Assembly (NCBI GenBank): GCA_030867875.1
Contig: JAOWCC010001368.1
Coordinates: forward strand, 6,014,965 to 6,078,964
Source of the DNA: Actinernus sp. WN-2022
Lineage: Eukaryota > Cnidaria > Anthozoa > Actiniaria > Actinernidae
Length of the DNA stretch: 64,000 bases
Direction: 5' to 3'
Positions 38,501-41,764 of this stretch are shown here, one piece after another. Positions within the stretch are counted from its first letter, which is position 1. The number at the start of each line of letters is the position of its first letter. Made by a program: the position numbers and the translations under genes. The notes beneath the pieces are model-generated. The model saw nothing but the letters and a program-made list of their open reading frames with translations. It had not been told where the DNA came from and did not search any database.

Positions 38501-41500
38501 CTATTATTACACAAAAGCTTATTGTTGTGTGACAATAGGGACCACCATGAAACGTCATTAGATACCAATGCCCAAAATGGCTCATCAAACTTGTGTCCAA
38601 TTTTTTCAAAAACAAATATATTTTCCATTTTTGTCAACATATTTCCAACCTAGACCACCACATTGCCATCAATTTAACGGCAACTTGTTTCAACAGCCAG
38701 GGATTCCTTTAAAGGTTAGGGTGAAGTGTGATCTAAAACATTTAGGAGTGTCATGCCCAAAATGCGTCTTGTCTGAGCAGGATTAACTTTTAACTAATTG
38801 TCTTGGTTGTTTTCAGGAAAATATCAGTGATGCCAAAGATCCTCTATTTATCAGGGCGCTAGTCGCAGCTGTTTGTGAAAGTACCAAGAAAGGTAAGGAA
38901 TAGTACCACTCTAGTCTTCACTCTAAACTAGAACCTGTAGTAAGGAATTATAGTGCCACTCTAGTCTTATCTCAAGTAGAGCCTGTAGATATTAAATTCT
39001 GTTCAGTTTTTGTGAAAACAAATGAACTAACACACCTTGAGATATTTTCTCTGTCTGTACTTTTCAGCTGGTGATTTGGTTTCAAATGTACATGAATGGT
39101 CATTATGTATAACGAAGCTTTAAAACTTCAATCTCAAGGAATGGCCCAGGGATGCTCCCCCCCCCCCCCCCCAATAATATTAGAATTAAAGCAAGAATTA
39201 GAGGGTCCAACCATGCTGATCTATAGCATGTCCAAAGTTGAAAACAGCCAAGGAAATGTCCCATTGCCTGGCTATTATCTTCATCTCTGAGAAATGGTAA
39301 CTTAATCCCTAGGATAGCTTAAATCTACCTGTAATCTGTAACCTTGGAATTTAAACCTGGAGTAGCCTGGGGCCTGGATGTTCGAAGCAGGGAAACTTTA
39401 TCCCAAGATAGCTCTAATCGTAATATGGACAGGGGAGCTGCATCCGGTAATCTATCTTGGGCCATAGCGGTGAGATATATTACCGGATGCGGCATCATAT
39501 GTGAGTTGAGTTTGTTGATTCTCGCCCATGTGCCAAGGGTTGTTCTCCAGGTCCTCTGGTTTTCCTCCCTCCATAAAAATCAACATGTGAGTTGAGCATT
39601 GAGTGCAGAGAATATATGAATGTAGTAAGGAGTGTGTGTGGCATTAGTCTCGGTACATTAGCATATCTTACTAGAGAATATATGAATGTAGTAAGGAGTG
39701 TGCGTGGAATGAGTCTTGGATACATTAGCATATCTTACTAGAGGCCTTAAATCAGCCTCATTCATCCGAGGATAAACAACATATTTATTTAGATTTAATA
39801 GTTTAACTTCAGGTAAACCCCGGGATAGGTGGGGCTTACCCTTGAACTATCGGGGCCAGTGCCCCATCAAATAAGATAACCAAATGTGTGAAGTACATTT
39901 TGTTGTTATTGCAGAGGACGGTGATAGCTGCGTATGTAGCAAAACATTGCTTGATGACCGCAAGAACCTACTACAGAAATACATTGACGGCAATAGCAGT
40001 TTAGAGTTACAAGCACTTTACTCTCTACAGGCCTTGGCTGTGCAACTAGATCATCCTCCAGGTCAGTTGGTGATTTGTGAGACTTTGCAGTGGCAATTTA
40101 TCGTGTTAATCTAGGCGTTTGATAACATTTTATACAGCTATTTGTGTCTTGCTTTAAAGTGCAAGTAAAGCCATAAAACAACATGAACTCTTTTTTGCCC
40201 CAAATTCTTTTTATGATAATTATGCTTCAGGGCCGGGTTGTTCAAAGCCCGATTAGTGCTAATCCAGGGTTAATTTCCATGACAACCAATAGGTTCTGTG
40301 CAGAGTTAATCCAGGATTAACACTAATCGGGCTTTGAACAACCCGGCCAGTTGTCTAACTTTGTTTTCTTTGAGAGGCAGGGGCAGAAATTAAACTGGAA
40401 TAAACGGTACCCGAATTGCGGGATTGATTCATCTTGTGATGTCACAAAGAAAACCTACAGGATTCTATTGTAGTAGTTTTCTCTAGGGAGGGAGTTGATT
40501 CATCTTATGATGTCACAGGATCCATCAAAACTCATCAAAATTAGGGATTAAATGCCAGAAATGTTACAACATTTGCAAGATTAATACCTTTTTGTGAGAA
40601 ACAAACACAATAGTCCAATATTTTTTTTTTGATACTTGCATGTTAAAGGTGCAATGACAAGGTGTTGCGCATGTGTAGAATCAATAAGTGTTCGATGGGT
40701 GGCTGTTATTTGGCTCCTTCCTCAATGCTTGGTTGAAAGGATATGCAATATTTATCTTGAAATCTTGATCTATGCACAGTTTTGTTTGTGAGTTTTACAT
40801 ATTTGCTTTGATTGTAACCATCCCACATGTGCGCGAGGTTCGTCAGTATGAACATCGCTGATAATAACTGGTTAGGCCCGGGCTCTCTCACCGTGAGACA
40901 ACTCCTGTTAAAGGGGCTGTGTCACGATAATTTCCACCGATTTTGATATGTACTAACGAACCTCTCGGCCATGTGGGATGCTTAAAATCAAAGCAAATAT
41001 GCAAAAATATCTAACAAACTGAATATAAACAGTTTTCTCGTACATCCCTTGCATTTATAACGAGCAATTCAATACAATTCAACAATATTTTGTTGTTTCT
41101 AGCTTATACACTGAATTGCGCTTGCATTAATGAATTTGTTTTATTATTTTCTCCAAGGAATATATCCCTATAATGATTTAGAACCTTTTCTCCGTCTTGG
41201 TAGTCGCCCAAAATCTACCTAAAAAGAGCTACATCAATGAAAATTTTGCGAAAACGTCAAGTATGAAATAAGACACTTAAATACCTCGAACGTCGGCAAT
41301 ATGTATGGCTTTTTGCCTCCGTTCTCGGTATTTAACTCTCACGTAACCATTTAACAGCCACCAACCGAGCGATTACTCGATACATGCGCAGTACCATGAC
41401 ATAGCCCCTTTAACTGTACATGAACGGATCATGAATGATTGCCACTAATACACAGCAAGCCAACAACTTGGTCGCCTTTTTTTGCATTGAAACTCCCAAT

Positions 41501-41764
41501 ACAATATTGATGTTTGCTTTATTTATTAAGATAATTATTAATTAAGATATTTATCAAGAGTCTGGCTCGTCTATTTTAGGTTTTCTCAGGAGCTACTTTG
41601 ATAAACTCTATGATGAAGATATAATCTCTGAGGATTCCTTTTATGCCTGGGAAAAGTGTGCAAATCCTGCAGAACAAAAAGGCAAAGGAGCTGCAAAGAC
41701 ATCTACTGTCCAATTTTTCAAATGGCTGAATAGTGCGGAAGAGGAGGCTCCAAAAGACAGCTAA
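2347..41764 (+). CDS. EIF4G: eIF4G translation initiation scaffold (22 exons; 5' end missing)
   Basis: Cytoplasmic scaffold that joins the cap-binding protein eIF4E, the helicase eIF4A and eIF3 to recruit mRNA to the 40S subunit. Twenty-two exons join in frame to 972 residues plus a TAA stop (numbering from the first complete codon of the first visible exon). Order: eIF4E motif YDREFLL (residues 15-21, fitting YxxxxL-hydrophobic), a Gly/Arg/basic linker, MIF4G (about 137-405; stretches such as [37 protein letters not shown]), a linker with WTTVP and NRFSAL, a glutamine tract (556-567), MA3 (about 607-745; [11 protein letters not shown]), and W2 (about 800-972; [21 protein letters not shown]). 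These blocks align in the same order as vertebrate eIF4G1/eIF4G3, and the visible part is about the length of the matching human segment. All splice sites are GT-AG and phases agree throughout. The N-terminal PABP-binding part is not visible. Introns are unusually rich in transposons. Paralogue identity cannot be assigned. Confidence 0.96.
2679..2721. repeat. 13-bp tandem repeat, 3 copies
   Basis: GCAACCAGGACAG is repeated three times and ends in GCAACAGCAA. It lies in the intron after the eIF4E-motif exon. Confidence 0.8.
3140..3200 (+). CDS. EIF4G: eIF4G exon b: glycine/methionine-rich linker
   Basis: Acceptor TTGTTGCAG, donor GTGAGT. The first base completes the split Arg codon, then [20 protein letters not shown] follows. 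This matches the F-x-P-S-[FY] linker element that follows the eIF4E site in eIF4G1. It ends on a codon boundary. Confidence 0.88.
3690..4172. mobile_element. Foldback (hairpin) element, about 480 bp
   Basis: The left arm (3690-3765) and right arm (about 4095-4172) are inverted copies (AACCATCCTCACATT, CACTGATATCAT, CTTTCTGTTAATCCATTATT). A second inverted pair lies inside (3855-3890 against 3990-4038; GATTTAGTTGGTTGTTTACA). No coding capacity. Confidence 0.75.
4285..4368 (+). CDS. EIF4G: eIF4G exon c: basic linker with KKIVQ
   Basis: 84 bp, 28 codons, acceptor TTTGTAG, donor GTAAGG. It encodes a basic segment ending [16 protein letters not shown], the counterpart of the RKII-x-TV segment that precedes MIF4G in vertebrate eIF4G. 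Both ends lie on codon boundaries. Confidence 0.9.
4531..4775 (+). mobile_element. Full-length tRNA-derived SINE with A and B boxes
   Basis: The head resembles a tRNA gene. TGGCGCAGTGG at 4537-4547 fits the Pol III A box and GGTTCGATTCC at 4580-4590 is a perfect B box, 32 bases apart. The SINE body follows (GTGAGTTGAGTTTGTTGGTA, then CTCCGAGGGTTTTTCTCCAG) with a tail ending near CAGGTCTTGTTAAAAATTC. Four other copies in this window (about 1003, 36018, 37072, 39478) share the body. It lies in an eIF4G intron in sense orientation. Confidence 0.85.
4870..5905. mobile_element. Possible inverted-repeat element
   Basis: AATGGGGTCGACCGCAAATG near 4879 and ATGGAATGGTATGG near 4915 reappear inverted at about 5838-5895 (CCATTCCAAATGGCATGG, ATTGGGGATCATTTGCGAG). 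The interior is AT-rich. Boundaries and target duplication are not clear. Confidence 0.45.
5906..6821. other. Intron sequence, nothing recognised
   Basis: AT-rich intron of the eIF4G gene upstream of the 6822 exon. No convincing repeat arms or coding sequence were seen. Confidence 0.4.
6822..6908 (+). CDS. EIF4G: eIF4G exon d: pre-MIF4G linker
   Basis: 87 bp, 29 codons, acceptor TTTATAG, donor GTAAAT. It encodes [14 protein letters not shown] and then an acidic/basic stretch, corresponding to the L-x-K-AE-x-x-W-x-P segment upstream of the MIF4G domain. Both ends are on codon boundaries. Confidence 0.92.
7000..7137 (+). CDS. EIF4G: eIF4G exon e: start of MIF4G domain
   Basis: 138 bp, 46 codons, acceptor TATTCTTAG, donor GTACTT. 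It encodes the first HEAT-repeat helices of MIF4G ([18 protein letters not shown], then a helix ending GVIDILFEK). This is one of the most conserved parts of the gene and contacts eIF4A. The intron before it is only 91 bp. Confidence 0.97.
7519..8450. mobile_element. TA-flanked TIR element nested in the 7299-9050 element
   Basis: TIRs CAGTACCGGCCGAAAGT (from 7519) and ACTTTCGGCTGGTGCTG (to 8450) continue into TTGTTAAC-type sequence and repeated GTGTACTACA motifs. Both ends abut TA (7517-7518 and 8451-8452), as for Tc1/mariner-type insertions. No transposase frame remains, so it is non-autonomous. Confidence 0.75.
8139..8203. repeat. Hairpin TTACCCTGCGAGCAGAAG
   Basis: TTTTACCCTGCGAGCAGAAG pairs with CTCTGCTCGCAGGGTAAA about 25 bases downstream. 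The half motif GCTCTGCTCGCAGGGTA recurs at about 56537. Confidence 0.8.
9690..9787. mobile_element. About 95-bp hairpin MITE
   Basis: TGATCACATTCTAAATTCTC at 9709 is perfectly inverted at 9752-9772. The match extends less well outward (GGCGTAAGTGACTC against GAGTTCTTATGCC). Confidence 0.8.
10322..10381 (+). CDS. EIF4G: eIF4G exon f: MIF4G core ([11 protein letters not shown])
   Basis: 60 bp, 20 codons, acceptor CTTTGTAG, donor GTAAGT. It encodes [20 protein letters not shown], nearly identical to the vertebrate sequence. It is followed by a 6.7-kb intron swollen by the 5.4-kb TIR element at 10638-16050. Confidence 0.97.
11618..11668. repeat. Hairpin fragment CCAGGGTC...GACCCTGG
   Basis: CCCAGGGTCTCCTCGGTCAG is partly inverted as AAAGACCCTGGGTACGAGG. 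A fuller copy of this hairpin family is at 47030-47110. Confidence 0.65.
12634..12680. repeat. 20-bp direct repeat
   Basis: CACCCGCTGCTAATTAATA occurs twice in tandem, inside the 10638-16050 element. Confidence 0.8.
12720..13590. repeat. Diverged 200-400-bp direct repeats inside the 5.4-kb element
   Basis: The blocks ATCTCACTACTGAAAGGACA, CTAAAATTCTGCAGTG, ATACCAATCATGC and ACACAAACTT recur in the same order at about 12820-12945, 13010-13060 and 13425-13560. TACCATCGC...GTCTGCAGC-type blocks lie between them. No coding content was recognised. Confidence 0.7.
14020..14215. repeat. Half copy of a foldback also present at 27597-27995
   Basis: AGTATCAATCTTTTATTATT, CGTAGGAATCGGAAAAGAGA and ACCACAGGTAACCCAA with GGCGGGAAATATA occur here in the order seen at 27750-27970, so the two regions are copies of one repeat family. 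Confidence 0.75.
14262..14628. mobile_element. MITE, TIR AAGGCCAGATAAAAAAAATT
   Basis: AAGGCCAGATAAAAAAAATT...ACTTGTTTAGCGTCC at the left is inverted at about 14592-14627 (GGACGCTAAACAAGC, then TTTTATCTGGCCTTA). About 367 bp, non-coding. Confidence 0.8.
14815..14999 (+). pseudogene. Frameshifted fragment, QRICH1/ZMYM2-like (Crypton-related) N-terminus
   Basis: Preceded by an ATGGCGGC at 14807, one frame reads [24 protein letters not shown]. After a single-base shift near 14885 another reads [17 protein letters not shown], then [19 protein letters not shown]. The pattern (acidic start helix, DLKLFK-x-x-L helix, E-x-P-x-x-x-L) resembles the N-terminal segment of the QRICH1/ZMYM2/KCTD1-like family related to Crypton tyrosine recombinases. 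The match is from memory only. The sequence ends at a hairpin (from 15010), so it is a broken remnant inside the 5.4-kb element. Confidence 0.35.
15010..15094. repeat. Hairpin with GAAGATATGAAGTTTAT arms
   Basis: ACACGGTAA and GAAGATATGAAGTTTAT are inverted as ATAAACTTCATATCTTC and CACCGTGTAA around a 15-base loop. Confidence 0.85.
15774..15941 (+). CDS. 55-codon ORF near the right end of the 5.4-kb element
   Basis: ATG at 15774 (context ACAAAATGGCG) to TAA at 15939-15941. The product begins [20 protein letters not shown] and ends DFTYLHNEF. It is rich in Tyr, Asn and charged residues, with no membrane segment. I do not recognise the family. The ATGGCGGAC start is typical of real animal first exons, so it may be a captured exon or a small element gene; it may also be chance. 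Confidence 0.25.
   Translation: MADKNTNLKNYNMSELVMSHYAPNKDYRCYTLRGKYLTSGEEDVFYDFTYLHNEF
16154..16728. mobile_element. hAT-like non-autonomous element
   Basis: AGGGCTCAACACTAA (about 16153) is inverted as TTAGTGTCAAGCCCT (to about 16728). The interior repeats ATTTGGCTAGTAAAG-type sequence. Similar but inexact flanks (GCTTGTG and GCTTGTT) hint at a 7-8-bp duplication, which would fit hAT. Family is uncertain. Confidence 0.55.
16842..16943. mobile_element. About 100-bp hairpin MITE
   Basis: ATAGACCAGTGTACGGTTCA...TGCGCA at 16842-16867 is inverted at 16918-16943 (TGCGCATGAACCGTAAACTG). Confidence 0.85.
17088..17243 (+). CDS. EIF4G: eIF4G exon g: MIF4G domain
   Basis: 156 bp, 52 codons, acceptor CTTTTGCAG, donor GTAGGT. 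It encodes [18 protein letters not shown] and a charged helix, matching the FRKLLLNRCQKEFEK helix of human eIF4G1. Open frame upstream of 17088 is intronic. Confidence 0.96.
17244..19260. other. Intron sequence, no gene
   Basis: AT-rich intron between MIF4G exons, with an ATATATGTACAT palindrome at about 17381-17401. No coding sequence was recognised. Confidence 0.4.
19262..19432. mobile_element. Short TIR element (CTGGGGCAGATCC)
   Basis: CTGGGGCAGATCCAGAGGGG near 19274 is inverted as CCTGGATCTGCCCCAG near 19425, with GGGTTTGAGG against CAAACCCCCC inside. Non-coding. Confidence 0.6.
19762..19869 (+). CDS. EIF4G: eIF4G exon h: MIF4G domain
   Basis: 108 bp, 36 codons, donor GTGAAG. The acceptor (TGAAATACCAG) has a weak pyrimidine tract, but it is the AG that keeps phase. 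It encodes a charged helix and then [17 protein letters not shown], the diagnostic [12 protein letters not shown] block of MIF4G. Confidence 0.94.
19955..20083 (+). CDS. EIF4G: eIF4G exon i: MIF4G domain
   Basis: 129 bp, 43 codons, acceptor TTTACACTCAG, donor GTGAGT. It encodes [16 protein letters not shown] and a helix with [14 protein letters not shown], matching vertebrate eIF4G1 closely. The intron before it is 85 bp. Confidence 0.97.
20252..20715. mobile_element. TTAA-flanked MITE, 464 bp
   Basis: TIR GTAATGGTCCAGATAAGAAC at the left and GTTCTTATCTGAACCATTAC at the right, flanked by TTAA at 20248-20251 and 20716-20719. TTAA duplication is known for piggyBac and Kolobok-type elements. 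No frame inside. Confidence 0.82.
21630..22046. mobile_element. About 415-bp hairpin MITE
   Basis: The left arm (TAGTGGTAAAGTGTGACGTC) is inverted at 22018-22042. A second inverted pair (CATAATTTTCTTTA-type, GCTGAATACATAATTTTC) lies near the centre at 21777-21880. Non-coding, in the intron before the 22125 exon. Confidence 0.78.
22125..22359 (+). CDS. EIF4G: eIF4G exon j: end of MIF4G domain
   Basis: 235 bp, acceptor TTATTTAAG, donor GTAAAT, one base of a split Gly codon at its end. It encodes [23 protein letters not shown] and NNWVPRR, then [11 protein letters not shown] and a Lys/Gln/His-rich tail. The first half closes the MIF4G fold. Confidence 0.97.
22765..22880. repeat. Cluster of GTTTAAAC/CGTTTAAA motifs
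   Basis: CGTTTAAA-type octamers recur about six times (for example GTTTAAACGTTTTA at about 22792 and 22837, GTTTAAACAGTTTC at about 22859), ending at ATGACATCACTTGATGATGTCAT, itself a palindrome. Confidence 0.7.
23121..23236 (+). CDS. EIF4G: eIF4G exon k: linker with WTTVP
   Basis: 116 bp, acceptor TTGTTTCCAG, donor GTACTA. Its first two bases complete the split Gly codon. It encodes [11 protein letters not shown] and [11 protein letters not shown], the counterpart of the GW-x-TVP and D-x-x-[RK] linker after MIF4G. A 5.9-kb intron carrying the 25787-28909 element follows. Confidence 0.9.
23237..25000. other. Intron sequence, no gene
   Basis: Intron 11 upstream of the hairpin at 25013. Short random frames only. 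Confidence 0.4.
25013..25167. repeat. 155-bp near-perfect palindrome
   Basis: TACCATGGCATT, ATTAGTGATTTAAAT and GGGAAGATTTGTAAAAGTCC are all repeated inverted in the right half, ending GCCATGGTA. The loop is TTGGCCGAAGTGGCCTT, itself a small stem. Probably a MITE. Confidence 0.88.
25940..26190. repeat. 63-bp tandem repeat, left array
   Basis: About four units, each made of six 10- or 11-bp subunits beginning CATT, CGTT or ATTC (for example CATTCCAAAT, CATTACCAAAT, CGTTGCCATTC). The 21-residue protein periodicity seen in translation is a by-product of the 63-bp unit. Confidence 0.85.
27122..27421 (+). CDS. 99-codon ORF inside the 3.1-kb element, unrecognised
   Basis: ATG at 27122 to TAA at 27419-27421. 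The product is basic, Phe/His/Asn-rich ([19 protein letters not shown]) with no motif I can name. It is the longest frame inside the TIR element that does not lie in a tandem repeat. It may be an element-encoded remnant or chance. Confidence 0.2.
   Translation: MFVQSHESRHVANYNIVNKSKTSHLRFERLQHFLQNMQTVHEVKSKSSRTFNLSIANFQSGKHYAKLIGYSNQFAENFTHYAPRQFERRDSTPLKTDLN
27597..27995. repeat. Foldback with about 150-bp arms
   Basis: 27600-27745 is inverted at 27850-27995 (GTTGGGTTACCTGTGGTTTA, TTTCCGATTCCTACGAAA and TTCTGAGATCGTTATGAAAC among others). A single-arm copy is at 14020-14215. Confidence 0.85.
28430..28815. repeat. 63-bp tandem repeat, right array
   Basis: About six units with the same six-subunit structure (CATTCTCAGA, CATTACCAATG, CGTTTAAATG, TTCCATCAGAT, CGTTGCGAAAA, GTTGACAAAG). 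The open frame across it is a by-product. Confidence 0.85.
29175..29323 (+). CDS. EIF4G: eIF4G exon l: Gly/Ser/Arg linker
   Basis: 149 bp, acceptor GTTTTCAG, donor GTCAGT, ending two bases into an Arg codon. It encodes a low-complexity Gly/Ser/Ala linker ([20 protein letters not shown]) and ends QEPRSNR, so the first half of the conserved NRFSAL motif is here. Confidence 0.88.
29439..29486 (+). CDS. EIF4G: eIF4G exon m: 48-bp micro-exon (FSAL)
   Basis: Acceptor TTTTTACAG, donor GTTTGT. Its first base completes the Arg codon and then [15 protein letters not shown] follows. Together with the previous exon this gives NRFSAL, a motif conserved in the vertebrate eIF4G linker, which supports an exon this small. 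Its 48-bp length is a multiple of three, so skipping would keep frame. Confidence 0.87.
29588..29705 (+). CDS. EIF4G: eIF4G exon n: Arg/Ser/Pro linker
   Basis: 118 bp, acceptor TTTTCTAG, donor GTATTG. It encodes a Gly/Arg/Ser/Pro-rich linker and then [16 protein letters not shown], and ends on a codon boundary. A hairpin transposon begins only 11 bases beyond the exon (29717). Confidence 0.87.
29717..30153. mobile_element. TTAA-flanked MITE 11 bp after an eIF4G exon, 437 bp
   Basis: AGTTCATATAAGCCCTAGCC...AGTTATCTTTGAT at the left is inverted at the right (ATCAAAGATAACTGGCTAGG). TTAA occurs at 29713-29716 and 30154-30157. Long inner arms (ATATAAAGGTTTAAATTTCC, GATGTCATCACCGACAT) make a near-complete hairpin. 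The left TTAA begins eight bases after exon n. Confidence 0.85.
30294..30716. mobile_element. Inverted-repeat element with CAGGGCTGG ends
   Basis: CAGGGCTGG at 30295 and CCAGCCCTG at about 30708-30716, with GTCGCAAAT-type sequence just inside each end. The ends resemble hAT termini; no clean 8-bp duplication was seen. Confidence 0.5.
30787..31066. repeat. Interspersed repeat ending 15 bp before the glutamine exon
   Basis: Shares AATTTACAAACTC, AGAGTCATGTTTT, TTATGTAAATCAGGAC, TGATTTCCTTTGTTTT and CTTCATGAATTAT with 35040-35255 in the same order, so these are two copies of one repeat. It ends just upstream of the exon o acceptor. Confidence 0.75.
31082..31306 (+). CDS. EIF4G: eIF4G exon o: glutamine tract and start of MA3
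   Basis: 225 bp, 75 codons, donor GTCAGT. The first twelve residues are eleven Gln and one Pro (seven CAA in a row). Next come a duplicated VAPAES motif and the first MA3 helix ([18 protein letters not shown]). The acceptor reads TAGCAGCAG, so exon starts at 31082, 31085 or 31088 would all keep frame and differ by one or two Gln. The outermost AG was chosen. Confidence 0.93.
31307..32334. other. Intron sequence, no gene
   Basis: Contains CTTATAAGCCACACTCACTT-type sequence at about 31368 that recurs loosely near 31873 (TGTGGCTTATAAGTGATCAA), possibly decayed TIRs. No exon was recognised. Confidence 0.4.
32335..32507 (+). CDS. EIF4G: eIF4G exon p: MA3 domain
   Basis: 173 bp, acceptor CACGTTTAG, donor GTAAAG, ending two bases into a Gly codon. 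It encodes [19 protein letters not shown] and a helix ending [15 protein letters not shown]. Position and pattern match the MA3 fold of eIF4G1 (EAVQCVQEL, then F-x-x-HGVE). Confidence 0.95.
32767..32974 (+). CDS. EIF4G: eIF4G exon q: MA3 domain (EIDIPHVW)
   Basis: 208 bp, acceptor CCAATTCAG, donor GTAAGA. It encodes [20 protein letters not shown], then YLGELVGPV and the closing MA3 helices. The E-[DE]-[MI]-EIDIPHVW block is diagnostic for eIF4G MA3. Confidence 0.97.
32975..34260. other. Intron sequence with a possible decayed element
   Basis: TATGACGTCATGGCTTGTTTA near 33100 and ATATGACGTCATAGCGATAT near 33390 look like degenerate ends of one element. 33950-34140 is very AT-rich (TTAGTAATTA-type). 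No exon was recognised. Confidence 0.35.
34261..34359 (+). CDS. EIF4G: eIF4G exon r: end of MA3/linker
   Basis: 99 bp, 33 codons, acceptor CTCTACCTAG, donor GTGAGT. It encodes [19 protein letters not shown] and then an acidic helix, matching KVGTLWREAGLSWKEF of the human protein. Confidence 0.94.
34965..35255. repeat. Second copy of the 30787 repeat, next to an AAC microsatellite
   Basis: TAATAACAACAACAACAACA followed by CCCACTTTATTTACACCGA looks like a minus-strand non-LTR tail. The body then matches 30787-31066. The open frames across it are repeat artefacts. Confidence 0.65.
35812..35952 (+). CDS. EIF4G: eIF4G exon s: start of W2 domain
   Basis: 141 bp, 47 codons, acceptor TTCCTTTACAG, donor GTGAGT. 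It has a Ser-rich stretch, then [22 protein letters not shown], the counterpart of the LEKLLKEG...NQRVFDWI helix that opens the C-terminal W2 (eIF5C-type) HEAT domain. Confidence 0.93.
36018..36195 (-). mobile_element. tRNA-derived SINE, truncated, family 1 tail
   Basis: The reverse complement has the same tail (TTCTAACGAGACCTGAAACA as seen on the + strand, GATCAAATTGGAATTTAG) and body as the SINE at 4531. It stops at CACATGTGGC and lacks the A and B boxes. Confidence 0.75.
36755..36912. repeat. 31-bp tandem repeat, about 5 copies
   Basis: Unit CCATAACAAACACAGCAATA plus GATTTAGATAT; one copy has a TA insertion. Confidence 0.9.
37072..38094 (+). mobile_element. Composite SINE-VNTR element
   Basis: A degenerate tRNA-like head (GGTGGTGCAGTGCAG) and SINE body (TTTGTTGATTTTCACCCATG, CTCCGAGGGTGTTTCTCTGG, TTTTCCTCCCTCCATAAAAA) run into TGAGTTGAGCATTGAGTGCA. 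A 66-bp VNTR (37249-38050) follows, then a unique tail AGGCCTAATCGGCTTCATTC...ATCCGAGGATAAACAA. The copy at 39478-39785 has the same order with two VNTR units, so this is one element type. Confidence 0.75.
37249..38050. repeat. 66-bp VNTR inside the composite SINE, about 12 units
   Basis: Units begin AGAGAATATATGAATGTAGT at 37249, 37315, 37381, 37447, 37513, 37579, 37645 and 37711, almost identical; then come degenerate units with GTCTTGGA or GTCTCGGTAC variants. As 66 is a multiple of three, both strands are open for 180-200 codons; these frames are by-products. Confidence 0.95.
38335..38708. mobile_element. TTAA-flanked MITE, 374 bp
   Basis: AGGAAACCCTTGCTGTTGGA and GTTTCAACAGCCAGGGATTCCT-type inverted ends, with TTAA at 38331-38334 and 38709-38712. 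The hairpin continues inward (GCCGTTAAATTG, CAATAGGGACC). Confidence 0.85.
38817..38892 (+). CDS. EIF4G: eIF4G exon t: W2 domain
   Basis: 76 bp, acceptor GTTTTCAG, donor GTAAGG. It encodes [20 protein letters not shown] and a short tail, and ends one base into a codon. It matches [22 protein letters not shown] in human eIF4G1. Confidence 0.94.
39155..39172. repeat. Poly-C tract
   Basis: About 15 consecutive C within an intron. Confidence 0.9.
39478..39785 (+). mobile_element. Composite SINE-VNTR element, short allele form
   Basis: Same body (GTGAGTTGAGTTTGTTGATT, TTTTCCTCCCTCCATAAAAA, TGAGTTGAGCATTGAGTGCA), two 66-bp VNTR units (39608-39740) and the same tail (TTCATCCGAGGATAAACAAC) as the element at 37072. 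The tRNA-like head is replaced by a CATCCGGTAAT/ATTACCGGATG inverted repeat (39439-39486). Confidence 0.75.
39915..40061 (+). CDS. EIF4G: eIF4G exon u: W2 domain
   Basis: 147 bp, acceptor TTATTGCAG, donor GTCAGT. Its first two bases complete a Glu codon. It encodes [20 protein letters not shown] and [16 protein letters not shown], matching [23 protein letters not shown] of the human protein. Confidence 0.96.
40231..40348. mobile_element. 118-bp perfect hairpin MITE
   Basis: GGCCGGGTTGTTCAAAGCCC and GATTAGTGCTAATCC are inverted at the right end (GGATTAACACTAATC, GGGCTTTGAACAACCCGGCC). Confidence 0.92.
40912..41409. mobile_element. TTAA-flanked MITE, 498 bp
   Basis: AGGGGCTGTGTCACG and CATGACATAGCCCCT ends, with TTAA at 40908-40911 and 41410-41413. 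It lies in the last eIF4G intron; no frame inside. Confidence 0.82.
41580..41764 (+). CDS. EIF4G: eIF4G last coding exon: W2 domain and stop
   Basis: Acceptor GTCTATTTTAG; the first two bases complete a Gly codon. It encodes [20 protein letters not shown], then [19 protein letters not shown] and [15 protein letters not shown], ending PKDS and TAA at 41762-41764. The acidic/aromatic boxes match the end of vertebrate eIF4G1, so the C-terminus is complete. Confidence 0.96.
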
